Positions 1 through 8,351 of a stretch of 18,366 nucleotides of DNA are shown piece by piece; the first letter of the stretch is position 1; the number at the start of each line of letters is the position of its first letter. The stretch covers positions 1 to 18,366 of the forward strand of contig JACFNW010000009.1 in assembly GCA_019454665.1 (NCBI GenBank), in the 5' to 3' direction. A program made the translations under genes and the position numbers. The DNA is from Fimbriimonadaceae bacterium. GTDB lineage: Bacteria > Armatimonadota > Fimbriimonadia > Fimbriimonadales > Fimbriimonadaceae. The notes beneath the pieces are model-generated. The model saw only the letters and a list, made by a program, of their open reading frames with translations. It did not search any database and was not told where the DNA came from.

Positions 1-905
1 GCAAGGTGGCGATCGTCCAGAACGTGGGCTATCCCGAGCCCAACCGCTCGCACTTCAAGAGCATGGACATCTGGCACACGGCCAGCCCCGAAGGGACGTT
101 TTCGACGGGATGGCTCGGGCGGCACTTCGACCTGCAACTCCAATCCAAGCCGCTCAACCCCGTGGTGGCCCTGGGCCTCTCTACCGAGAAGCCGTTGGCG
201 CTGAACGCCAAGAACGCCAGCGTTCCATGCTTCGCCAGCCTGGCCGACATCCAGCAGTTGGTCGGCGACCCCGACGCCGAGCGCCGACTGCGACAGATTC
301 AGGGCGACGCGGCGGCCTCGGGTTCGGCCATCCGCGCCGTGCAGGATGCCAGCAAAACCGCGCTCGACGCGATGAGCGAACTGGAGAAGCGGCTCGGCAC
401 CTACGCGCCCAAAGAGAAGTACGGCACCGACGCGTTCGGACGGGGCTTCCAGCAGATTTCACACCTGATCGGCGCTTCGCCAGCCACCAAGTTGGTCTAC
501 TTCAGCGCAGGCGGCTTCGATACCCACGCGCGCCAGCCCGATGCGCACGCCAACCTGCTCAAGGGGTTGGGCGATGGGTTGCTCGCGTTCCAGCGGGAGA
601 TGGAGGCGCTGGGCAAAGCCGACCAAGTGCTGGTGCTCGTGTTTTCCGAGTTCGGCCGCCGGGTTCACGAAAACAACAGCCTGGGCACCGACCACGGCGC
701 CGCCGCGCCCATGTTCCTGGTGGGGCGAGGCGTGAAGGGCGGCATCCACGGCAACCTGCCGAATCTGGGCGACCTCAATCGGGGCGACCTGCGGCACGAG
801 GTGGACTTCCGTCAGGTGTATGCCACCGCGCTCGACGAGTGGCTCGCGGGCGATTCGGGCGTGGTGCTTGGCGGCAAGTTCGACCACGTTCCGGTGCTGC
901 GGTAG
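1..905 (+). CDS. DUF1501 family protein, C-terminal part (5' end outside window)
   Basis: About 300 residues remain of a family whose members are usually 400 or more. The frame is open to the first base and the opening residues (VAIVQNVGYPEPNRSHF) are internal family sequence, so the GTG at position 6 is not the true start. Conserved blocks are visible: SAGGFDTH (about residue 166 of this fragment), VLVFSEFGRRV (about 210) and GTDHGAAAPMFLVG (about 227). DUF1501 proteins have an alkaline-phosphatase/sulfatase-like fold and usually carry a Tat signal. They are often encoded next to a DUF1800 protein, so a DUF1800 gene may lie just upstream, outside the window. Their biochemical role is not established. 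The VOC gene follows after 17 bp and is probably co-transcribed. Confidence 0.9.
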   Translation, partial: KVAIVQNVGYPEPNRSHFKSMDIWHTASPEGTFSTGWLGRHFDLQLQSKPLNPVVALGLSTEKPLALNAKNASVPCFASLADIQQLVGDPDAERRLRQIQGDAAASGSAIRAVQDASKTALDAMSELEKRLGTYAPKEKYGTDAFGRGFQQISHLIGASPATKLVYFSAGGFDTHARQPDAHANLLKGLGDGLLAFQREMEALGKADQVLVLVFSEFGRRVHENNSLGTDHGAAAPMFLVGRGVKGGIHGNLPNLGDLNRGDLRHEVDFRQVYATALDEWLAGDSGVVLGGKFDHVPVLR

Positions 906-922
906 ACCCGTTGTCGGCTCCG

Positions 923-1303
923 ATGGCACCGATCACGGAAGGCATCACGTTTCTCCCGACCGCCGACCTTGAAGCGACGCATCGGTTCTATTCGGGCGTC
1001 TTGGGCTTGGATTTGGTGCTCGATCAGGGTTCGTGCCGCATTTACCGCGTGGTCGGCACGAGCTATTGGGGGTTCTGCGAGCGGGCAGCGCCCACGGCTC
1101 CCGAACAGGTCGTCTTGACGGTTTGCAGCGACGATGTGGACGCGTGGCACAGGCGTTTCGAGTCGAGCGGACTGCCAACCGACGGCCCTCCTCGCACCCA
1201 TGCGGCCTTCGGGATCTACCATTTCTACGCCCGCGATCCGAACGGCTACCGGATCGAAGTTCAGCGCTTCCTCGACCCCGGTTGGGCCGCTGGACAACGT
1301 TGA
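923..1303 (+). CDS. VOC (glyoxalase/bleomycin resistance-like) family protein
   Basis: A 126-residue single-domain protein of the vicinal oxygen chelate superfamily, a normal length for one with two beta-alpha-beta-beta-beta modules. The first module contains LEATHRFYSGVLGLDLV (residues 16-32) and the second ends in FYARDPNGYRIEVQRFLDP (about 101-119), the classic VOC close with the metal-ligand Glu in RIEVQ. The family includes glyoxalases, dioxygenases and antibiotic-binding proteins, and substrate cannot be predicted here. ATG 923 is preferred; an in-frame TTG at 911 would add four residues. No clear Shine-Dalgarno sequence precedes it. It lies 17 bp after the DUF1501 stop, so a shared transcript is likely. 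Confidence 0.85.
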   Translation: MAPITEGITFLPTADLEATHRFYSGVLGLDLVLDQGSCRIYRVVGTSYWGFCERAAPTAPEQVVLTVCSDDVDAWHRRFESSGLPTDGPPRTHAAFGIYHFYARDPNGYRIEVQRFLDPGWAAGQR

Positions 1304-1343
1304 GGTCGTCCTTTGGATGGGCGCCGTAGCCTCCATGCAACCG

Positions 1344-1357
1344 AGGGGCGATCCCCT
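1344..1357. other. Small perfect hairpin after the VOC gene
   Basis: AGGGG-CGAT-CCCCT forms a 5-bp stem with a 4-nt loop. An overlapping alternative stem pairs GGCGAT (1347-1352) with ATCGCC (1358-1363). No T-tract follows, so it is at best a weak terminator or processing site. Apart from this and the promoter elements further down, the 174 bp between the two genes shows nothing else. Confidence 0.25.
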
Positions 1358-1414
1358 ATCGCCAAGACTGGGGAAGCTGTGCAAGGGTCCCTTCAACTGA
1401 GGACAGAAATTGGT

Positions 1415-1430
1415 GAGCACAGGAATGCTC
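1415..1430. promoter_or_regulatory. Operator-like inverted repeat upstream of the RCC1-type gene
   Basis: GAGCA-N6-TGCTC is a perfect 5-bp dyad. It covers the place where a -35 box would sit relative to the extended -10 at 1435-1443. A bound regulator there would block RNA polymerase. No regulator gene is adjacent. Confidence 0.3.
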
Positions 1431-1434
1431 GGCG

Positions 1435-1443
1435 TGTTATAAG
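1435..1443 (+). promoter_or_regulatory. Extended -10 promoter element for the RCC1-type gene
   Basis: TGTTATAAG matches the extended -10 consensus TGnTATAAT at all but the last base. The expected transcription start is about 1450, which leaves a leader of about 28 nt before ATG 1478. No good -35 box is seen, as is common with extended -10 promoters. Confidence 0.5.
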
Positions 1444-1477
1444 TAGGTAGATCGCCCTTTTCTGTCGGAACGCTGTC

Positions 1478-4447
1478 ATGAAACCGACTTTTTTCGCTTT
1501 AAACCGCTGTTGTCTTGCAGCTGCCGCTGTTTTGGTTCTCGGACTGGCTCAGCAAGCAGCTTCGCAAGGCGTCAACGTGTGGGGCTCCAACGCGTACAAC
1601 CAGAGCGTCGCACAGACAGGCCAGTTCGTCGCGCTCGCCGCCGGACCCAACCACAGCCTCGCGATCCGCAAGGACGGCACGCTCCACGCCTGGGGCTACA
1701 ACTCGGACGGCCAGACCATCGTTCCGCCGGGAACGTACAAAGCGGTCGCGGGAGGCAGCTACCACAGCCTCGCGATCCGGGACGACGGGACCCTCGCGGC
1801 CTGGGGCCACAACGGTTGGGGGCAGTGCAACGTTCCAGCGGGCACGTTCAAGGCCGTTGCGGCGGGCGCGTTCAACAGCCTGGCGATCCGCACCGATGGC
1901 ACGCTCGTCGGCTGGGGCCACAACGCCTATGGCCAGACCAACGTTCCAGCAGGCACCTATACGGCCATCGCGGCCCGACAGGCGCACTGTTTGGCCCTTC
2001 GGAGCGACGGCGTCTTGGTGGGCTGGGGCACCAACGAGTACGGCCAGCGCACGATTCCTCCAGGAACCTACAAAGCCGTTTCGACGGGGTTCCTTCACAC
2101 TCTGGCGATCCGCACCGATGGCACCGTGGTCGGGTTTGGGTCGAACGCGAGCGGTCAAACGACCGCGCAGGCCGGTACTTTCGTGGCCGTGGCCGCCGGC
2201 TACGAACACAGCCTCGCCATCCGCAGCGACGGCACGCTCCACGCGTGGGGGAATCTGGTGGGCGGCCTCGGTTCGCTGCCCACGGGTCGCTTTCAGGCGG
2301 TCGCTTCCGGGACGTACCACAGTCTCGCGCTCGAAGCGCCCAAGTGGACGTTCGCCAGCCTTCATCCCGCTGGAGCGTGGTACTCGGCTGCCTGGGCCGC
2401 CGGCGACGGGCAGATCGGCGGCGTGGCGAACCACGCCAACTACGGCAACGCCGCGCTTTGGACGGACTTGACGGTCGCTTCCTACGTCGACCTATCGGGC
2501 GATCTCGATGCCAGCGAAGTGTGGGACGTTGCGGGAGGCGTGCAAGTCGGCTCGTTCTCCAACATCGCCGCAGGGACGAACGCCGCGAACCTCTGGCAAG
2601 GCTTGCCGACTACGTTCCTCTCCCTTCCCCAGCATGATTACCGCTATGGCGTGGCCGCCGGGACCGACGGTCACGCTCACGCAGGGTCTGTTCTAGGGGC
2701 GAACAACGATTCTGTCGCCGTCCTATGGACGGGCACAACGGCCTCCGCACTGGCACTGCCCCAGTTGTTGTATCCGCAAACGGCGGAGAGGTCCTTTGCT
2801 TATGGCGTAGCCGACGGCGTCCAGGTCGGCTCGGCCACCTTCGCGGGGCAAGCGCATGCCTCGGTCTGGTACGGCGATGCTGCTTCTTGGGTGGACATCC
2901 ACCCGGCGGGCGCAGGAGTTTCCGAGGCGTTCCGAACGGACGGAACCCAACATGTGGGTCACTTGTGGAACCACCTGGGACAGCGGGCGGTCCTGTGGAC
3001 CAGCAACTCGCAATGGACCGATCTCACGCCGCTCGGCTACGACGGGGCGTCGGCCTACAACCTGGGATTCGGTCACCAGGTGGGTCACGCCACGATGGGC
3101 GGGATGCCGCGAGCCATGATCTGGAGCGGCTCGGCGGGTCACTACGAAGACCTTCACGACTACCTGCCCATCGAGTACGCCGCCGGAGGCTCGTACGCTT
3201 GGGACCTCGATGTGCGCGACGGGATGCTAGTCGTGGTCGGCGAGGCGTTCAACACGGTGACCGGACAATCCGAGGCCGTGATCTGGATCGCCGACGCGCC
3301 GAACCAGGCGCCCGTCGCCGTGTTGCCCGCAGGGGGCACGATCACGTTGAATCCGGGCGAGACGACGACGATGCTCGTTCTGGACGGCAGCGGCTCGTCC
3401 GACCCCGACAACGACGTCCTGACCTACTCGTGGACCTCCGACCCCGCTGAACTCCTTCAAGGAGCCACCGGGCCGGTTCAGACGGTGGGCGTCGGGGTGG
3501 GGACGTTCACGTTCACCCTGACCGTCACGGACCCCGAGGGCGCGTCGGACAGCGCAACCGCGACGTATACGGTGGTTCCCGGCAACCGCCCGCCCGTGGC
3601 CAACGCCGGCCCCGACCAGACGCTCACGGTGCCTCACGACGGCAGCCCCTTGACCAGGCACATGCAGGTCCCGCTCAATGCAGGTGGCTCGACCGATCCT
3701 GATGGGGATTCACTTACCTACCAATGGGCGCTGCCCCAAAACGGCAGCGATTGGACTTGGTCGGGTCCCAGTATCCAGGTTGGACTGCCGGCTGGCGTCT
3801 ATACGTTCGTTTTGCGAGTCACAGATACTTCCGGACTTTGGTCGGAGGACGAAGTAATCATGACCGTGCTCCCCGAACCCAACCAGCCGCCAGTGGTCAA
3901 CGCAGGATCGGACATGGTTCTTGTTGCTCCCAAGGGAGTGGACCATGTGAATATTGATCCCGTTATCCAAGCTACCGACCCCGATTGGGACTTCCTCTAC
4001 ACGAGCTTTGGCTCATCTGGTGTGGGAAATGCCGGAAGAAGGGTCTCTCTTGTGTTCGGTATAGGCATTACGACGATGACATTCACGGCCACTGACAGTT
4101 ACGGCGAGGTTGGCGAGGACACGCTTGTCGTGACCGTGTTAGCCCACCCAGGCGGTGCTCATGAGGGACCAAAGGCAAAGGATGATCACTACCAATTGGC
4201 ACCTGGGGATTACACATGGGTGTACCCGATGTCCAATGACACGCACACCGAGAATCTACCCTTCAGCATCTTGGGAGTAACGAGCCGAGTTGGCAACGTC
4301 TACTTTTCAACACTTGTTGGAGGTCCCTTGGGCATCTACGTTCCGCCATCGGCAGCACCAGGCAACTATGAAGCCGAGTACTTCATTGTGGATGCTCAGG
4401 GTCGAACCGACGTCGGCAAGATTCGGGTCCAGGTGAAGAAGAAGTAG
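1478..4447 (+). CDS. Secreted RCC1-repeat / HAF-repeat / PKD-domain protein
   Basis: A 989-residue exported protein. Residues 1-30 form a Sec signal peptide with a probable Ala-Ser-Gln cleavage region. Residues about 31-285 carry about seven RCC1-like units of 38-40 residues, each close to VAAGxxHSLAIRxDGTLxAWGxNxxGQ, which should fold as a beta-propeller. Residues about 290-605 carry degenerate units around GVQVGSAT / A-x-x-W-x-G, like HAF extracellular repeats. Three PKD-like domains start at NQAPVAV (609), NRPPVANAGPDQ (703) and NQPPVVNAGSDM (802). A last beta-rich, cadherin-like segment begins at KAKDDHY (about 900). There is no LPxTG or PEP-CTERM tail. It is probably a cell-surface or secreted binding protein, and the ligand is unknown. 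The last third is visibly less GC-rich than the start. Confidence 0.85.
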   Translation: MKPTFFALNRCCLAAAAVLVLGLAQQAASQGVNVWGSNAYNQSVAQTGQFVALAAGPNHSLAIRKDGTLHAWGYNSDGQTIVPPGTYKAVAGGSYHSLAIRDDGTLAAWGHNGWGQCNVPAGTFKAVAAGAFNSLAIRTDGTLVGWGHNAYGQTNVPAGTYTAIAARQAHCLALRSDGVLVGWGTNEYGQRTIPPGTYKAVSTGFLHTLAIRTDGTVVGFGSNASGQTTAQAGTFVAVAAGYEHSLAIRSDGTLHAWGNLVGGLGSLPTGRFQAVASGTYHSLALEAPKWTFASLHPAGAWYSAAWAAGDGQIGGVANHANYGNAALWTDLTVASYVDLSGDLDASEVWDVAGGVQVGSFSNIAAGTNAANLWQGLPTTFLSLPQHDYRYGVAAGTDGHAHAGSVLGANNDSVAVLWTGTTASALALPQLLYPQTAERSFAYGVADGVQVGSATFAGQAHASVWYGDAASWVDIHPAGAGVSEAFRTDGTQHVGHLWNHLGQRAVLWTSNSQWTDLTPLGYDGASAYNLGFGHQVGHATMGGMPRAMIWSGSAGHYEDLHDYLPIEYAAGGSYAWDLDVRDGMLVVVGEAFNTVTGQSEAVIWIADAPNQAPVAVLPAGGTITLNPGETTTMLVLDGSGSSDPDNDVLTYSWTSDPAELLQGATGPVQTVGVGVGTFTFTLTVTDPEGASDSATATYTVVPGNRPPVANAGPDQTLTVPHDGSPLTRHMQVPLNAGGSTDPDGDSLTYQWALPQNGSDWTWSGPSIQVGLPAGVYTFVLRVTDTSGLWSEDEVIMTVLPEPNQPPVVNAGSDMVLVAPKGVDHVNIDPVIQATDPDWDFLYTSFGSSGVGNAGRRVSLVFGIGITTMTFTATDSYGEVGEDTLVVTVLAHPGGAHEGPKAKDDHYQLAPGDYTWVYPMSNDTHTENLPFSILGVTSRVGNVYFSTLVGGPLGIYVPPSAAPGNYEAEYFIVDAQGRTDVGKIRVQVKKK

Positions 4448-4468
4448 CCGTACCCTCTTGAACCATCT

Positions 4469-4495
4469 TGTTGGCCCGGCACAGCGGGGCCAACA
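4469..4495. terminator. GC-rich hairpin after the RCC1-type gene
   Basis: TGTTGGCCC and GGGCCAACA pair perfectly over 9 bp around a 9-nt loop, starting 22 bp after the stop codon. No T-run follows, so intrinsic termination is uncertain, but position and strength fit a 3'-end structure. Confidence 0.45.
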
Positions 4496-4554
4496 GGGGT
4501 TCGTCGCCGCGGTCATGGGCCATCCTGAGTGGTCGTGTTCTGGCGCGGAGCGGG

Positions 4555-4560
4555 TAAGGT
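4555..4560 (+). promoter_or_regulatory. TANNNT -10-like element directly before the GHL10 start
   Basis: TAAGGT lies 7 nt before ATG 4568, the spacing expected if transcription starts at or next to the start codon. The AAGG inside it could also act as a weak Shine-Dalgarno sequence, so the element is ambiguous on its own. Confidence 0.4.
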
Positions 4561-4567
4561 CTAGGGC

Positions 4568-6025
4568 ATGTTTGCCGCTTGGGCCGCCCTCGTCTCGTTG
4601 CCCGCGCCGGTGGCGCTTCCCGAACCGATGCGCGAGTTCCGCGCCGCGTGGGTCGCCACGGTCGCCAACATTGACTGGCCGTCGAAGCCCGGCCTCACCA
4701 CGCCTCAACTCAAAGCCGAACTGGTGGCCATCGCCGACCTGGCCCAGGAACTCAAACTCAACGCCTTGATCTTCCAGGTGCGCCCGCACGCCGACGCCAT
4801 GTACGCCAGCAAGATCGAGCCTTGGTCGCCCTACATCACGGGCCAAACGGGCAAGGCGCCCAGCCCGCTGTTCGATCCGCTGCAGACGATGATCGAGCTG
4901 TGCCACGCGAGGGGCATCGAACTCCACGCGTGGTTCAACCCCTACCGAGCGTGGCATCCCCGGTCGCCGGGCACGATCCCCGACAACCACGTGGCCAAGA
5001 CCCACCCCGATTCGGTCAAGAAGTACGGCGAGTACCTCTGGATGGACCCGGGCGACGCGTTCGTCCAGAAGCGGACGCACGACGTGATGATGGACGTGGC
5101 CACGCGCTACGACCTCGACGGCATCCACATTGACGACTACTTCTACCCGTACCCAGTGCGCGGGCAGGATTTCCCCGACGAGCCGAGTTGGCAGGCCAGC
5201 CTGAAGGAGAAACACGGGCTTTCCCGCTCCGATTGGCGACGCCGGAACGTGGACCGCTTCATCGAGAAGTACTACAAGGAGCTCAAGAAGGCCAAGCCGT
5301 GGGTCAAGTTCGGCATCAGCCCGTTCGGCATCTATCGGCCCGGCATCCCGAAGGGCATTCAGGCGGGTGTGGACCAGTACGAGGGCCTGTACGCCGACGC
5401 GCTCAAGTGGTTCGAACTCGGATGGTGCGACTACTACACGCCGCAACTGTATTGGCCCATCGAGCAGACGCCGCAGAGCTACCCCGTCCTGCTCGATTGG
5501 TGGGTCTCGGTGAACAAGGCGGGCCGCCACCTGTGGCCGGGCAACTTCACCAGCCGGCTCAACCCCTCCGACGGCGCGTGGAAGTTCGACCAGCTCAAGC
5601 GGCAGATCGAACTCACCCGCGAGAAGGTCAAGCATCCCGGCAACGTCCACTTCAGCTTCAAGGCGTTCTCGAACAACTGGGCCGGCGTCACGCCTTCGCT
5701 CATCGAGGGACCCTACGCCAAGCCCGCACTGGTGCCTGCGTTCCCGTGGCTGGATGCCAAGCCGCCGAAGGCCCCGCACGTCACGTACAAGGTCGAGGGC
5801 GACCAGTGGACCGTGAAGTGGAAGCCGGGCGACAGCGAGGATCACGGCGTGGCGCTGGTCAACTACGAGACGGCTCAGGGCTGGAGCGAGACCGAGATCG
5901 TGGGCCGCACCAAGGACAAGGCCTCGTTCTGGACCATGGCCACGGGCATGCCGACGCGCGTCGCCGTGCGGTTGGCCGACCGAAACGGCAACGTCTCCGA
6001 GCCAACCGTGGTGCCCGCCGGGTGA
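4568..6025 (+). CDS. GHL10 family (DUF187) glycoside hydrolase-like protein
   Basis: A 485-residue exported protein. After a short hydrophobic leader, the GHL10 domain begins at EFRAAWVATVANIDWP (about residues 22-37). It continues with LNALIFQVRPHADAMY, GIELHAWFNPYRAW and DLDGIHIDDYFYPYP (about 182-196), the conserved TIM-barrel strand with the paired Asp 189/190. The closing segment looks beta-sandwich-like. The relative E. coli DigH (YddW) cleaves peptidoglycan glycan strands lacking peptides, so a cell-wall or glycan hydrolase role is plausible. The start is fixed because an in-frame TAG sits at 4562. The leader has no basic residue before its hydrophobic stretch. The livF-type gene follows 29 bp downstream. 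Confidence 0.88.
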   Translation: MFAAWAALVSLPAPVALPEPMREFRAAWVATVANIDWPSKPGLTTPQLKAELVAIADLAQELKLNALIFQVRPHADAMYASKIEPWSPYITGQTGKAPSPLFDPLQTMIELCHARGIELHAWFNPYRAWHPRSPGTIPDNHVAKTHPDSVKKYGEYLWMDPGDAFVQKRTHDVMMDVATRYDLDGIHIDDYFYPYPVRGQDFPDEPSWQASLKEKHGLSRSDWRRRNVDRFIEKYYKELKKAKPWVKFGISPFGIYRPGIPKGIQAGVDQYEGLYADALKWFELGWCDYYTPQLYWPIEQTPQSYPVLLDWWVSVNKAGRHLWPGNFTSRLNPSDGAWKFDQLKRQIELTREKVKHPGNVHFSFKAFSNNWAGVTPSLIEGPYAKPALVPAFPWLDAKPPKAPHVTYKVEGDQWTVKWKPGDSEDHGVALVNYETAQGWSETEIVGRTKDKASFWTMATGMPTRVAVRLADRNGNVSEPTVVPAG

Positions 6026-6054
6026 CGGATGGGGTATCACCCAAGGGCTCGACC

Positions 6055-6756
<702 letters not shown>

Positions 6757-6892
6757 GCCGGGCTGATTCGAGCCTCAATCCGCCAGGGGGCTTTGGATCG
6801 CGCACGGTCGAGATCGCGGCCATTTCGACGCAACGGCCAACGAGCGCCCTGGCCGAGCGCGAGATTTCTCTGCAAGGGAAACAAATGTCTGT

Positions 6893-6920
6893 TTGATTCG
6901 TCCGAGACAGCGTGTACGCT
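6893..6920 (+). promoter_or_regulatory. Candidate promoter for the small ORF / PepSY-like operon
   Basis: TTGATT (6893-6898), a 16-bp spacer and TACGCT (6915-6920) form a -35/-10 pair. The -10-like box ends 6 nt before GTG 6927, again placing the predicted transcription start at the start codon. The preceding 135 bp after livF contain nothing recognisable. Confidence 0.4.
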
Positions 6921-6926
6921 GTTGGT

Positions 6927-7166
6927 GTGTTGAGTGTTTCGGGTGGGAGTTGGCGGATTGCCGGCCTAGAGTTCAGCCACGACGCCAACGGCATCAACTA
7001 CGCGGCGCGGATGGCCATGTTGCGCTTTGGGTGCCCGGACGCCCGCCTGCGCAAAGTCTTCCGCGCTTCGTCGGAGACCGACGCCGCCGTCAGGCAGTTT
7101 GGAGACTGGGGACTTTTGGTGAAGGAGTTGCTTGCCGTCCCAATGATGGAGGAAGAACAACCATGA
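6927..7166 (+). CDS. Small hypothetical protein, translationally coupled to the next gene
   Basis: A 79-residue protein (MLSVSGGSWRIAGLEF to MMEEEQP) that I do not recognise. Codon choice over most of its length resembles real genes here, with G/C at most third positions. An in-frame TGA at 6894 limits the start. GTG 6927 is favoured by the TACGCT box 6 nt upstream; GTG 6912 would add five residues. Its TGA overlaps the next ATG as ATGA, a sign of translational coupling, and its 3' end contains that gene's strong Shine-Dalgarno. There is no signal peptide or membrane segment, and the end is acidic. It may be a small cytosolic partner of the exported protein, or a leader ORF. Function unknown. 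Confidence 0.5.
   Translation: MLSVSGGSWRIAGLEFSHDANGINYAARMAMLRFGCPDARLRKVFRASSETDAAVRQFGDWGLLVKELLAVPMMEEEQP
7148..7155 (+). promoter_or_regulatory. Strong Shine-Dalgarno fixing the start at 7163
   Basis: GGAGGAAG lies 7 nt before ATG 7163. The reading frame is open back to 6893, so this site decides the start. Confidence 0.75.
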
Positions 7167-8350
7167 CCGCTCTGTTGCTGGCCGTTTCGTTGGCCCAGTT
7201 CCAGTGGGAGAGGCCCGACGAACTCTCCACGTTTCGCATCCGGATGGAAGACGGGCGGACGGACTTCGGCAAAGTGGACGTCCTGCAGACGATCCAGCTC
7301 GCGCATCGGCTGTTCCTCAAGGCCGATCTCGACTCCGACAAGAAGCCGCGGCACTACGAGAATGGCCTCACGATCAGGGCCTCCGCAGTTCAGATGGCCT
7401 ATCGGTCGAGGGTTTCTCTTACCCTCCATCGAGAGTCCAGCCTACTGCTTGGATTTGGAGTCCATACTCCCGATGCCGAACAGGTGCCCAATTTGTCGCT
7501 GGACGACTGCGTCGCAAAGGCCGCCGAGTGGTACCGCGCGGCAGGCGGAACCCACGAGACGGTTCTGGAACGTTCCGAGACAGACGTCTTGCCGCAGCGC
7601 GTGTACGTCAAACTCGCCTACGTCGCACCGGGAACCCCCCACAGGTTCCAAGCGGGGGTTGAAGCCTACATAGACCGCACGTACGGGTTTCCCGCGATCA
7701 TGTGGGTGGATCCGCTCCCCGCCTACGATCCGCCGCGCCGGATCGTGGCCAAAGAGCAGGCCGTCGCCAACGCCGTGGCGGCCGCCGCAGAGTTCACGGG
7801 CTGGAAGCTCCTCGAGGCCGCTTCGCAGGACGCCGCCTACCACGTGCCCGCGTACTCCAAACTGCCCAACCGGCTCTCGGAGCGCCACCGGGCCAGGGCG
7901 TCCGACGGGCGCGCCGGGCTGGTTTACGAGGTCTCGGTCAACGACGGGCGGTACGAATGGAAGCAGGGCGAACCGCGGCCATTTGTGCAGGTCTACGTGG
8001 ACGCCGAAACGGGAGAACCGATCGCGCTCCTCCCCGCCGCACTGATGCGGGGCGGCTCCGGGGCGGCGGAGCGGCCGTTCTCATGGCGCGGCACCTGGAC
8101 GGTGGACGGGGTTTCGGGCGCGGTCGAGCCCGCGGCGGGCGATCCGCCCGTTCGCGGCAAGCCGGTCTCGCTCTCCCGCGGCTCGATCCACGCCGCGGCG
8201 CGGTTCGATGCGAAGTCGGGCCTGGTGTGGCTGGAACGAGAAGGCGTCGTCCTTGCGGGCCGTCCGGACGCCCCGCTCCAGAAGGCCTTGTCCAGGGCCA
8301 AGCCGGCGCCGCCGTTCGCCATGAAGCCGCCTGCGGCGGACGCCCGATGA
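7163..8350 (+). CDS. Exported PepSY-like protein of unknown function
   Basis: A 395-residue protein starting with a very short hydrophobic leader (MTALLLAVSLAQ). Two PepSY-like units can be seen. The first ends in AGVEAYIDRTYGFPAIMW (about residues 163-180). The second ends in YEVSVNDGRYEWKQGEPRP and FVQVYVDAETGEPIALLPA (about 253-292). An alpha segment rich in Ala (KEQAVANAVAAAAEF) lies between them. The close around YVDAxxG matches the two paralogous proteins encoded at 14127 and 15003. PepSY-type domains are often secreted inhibitors or sensors attached to peptidases or signalling proteins, but no enzyme domain is present. The C-terminal 100 residues are Pro/Ala/Arg-rich and show no known motif. 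It ends one base before the convergent regulator gene. Confidence 0.65.
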   Translation: MTALLLAVSLAQFQWERPDELSTFRIRMEDGRTDFGKVDVLQTIQLAHRLFLKADLDSDKKPRHYENGLTIRASAVQMAYRSRVSLTLHRESSLLLGFGVHTPDAEQVPNLSLDDCVAKAAEWYRAAGGTHETVLERSETDVLPQRVYVKLAYVAPGTPHRFQAGVEAYIDRTYGFPAIMWVDPLPAYDPPRRIVAKEQAVANAVAAAAEFTGWKLLEAASQDAAYHVPAYSKLPNRLSERHRARASDGRAGLVYEVSVNDGRYEWKQGEPRPFVQVYVDAETGEPIALLPAALMRGGSGAAERPFSWRGTWTVDGVSGAVEPAAGDPPVRGKPVSLSRGSIHAAARFDAKSGLVWLEREGVVLAGRPDAPLQKALSRAKPAPPFAMKPPAADAR

Positions 8351-8351
8351 G

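Noticed and set aside
4307..6040. A 577-codon minus-strand open frame opposite the GHL10 gene
   Set aside because: It is rich in Arg, Val, Leu and His with no family motif, and mirrors a confidently identified gene. Long antisense frames are expected at this GC content.
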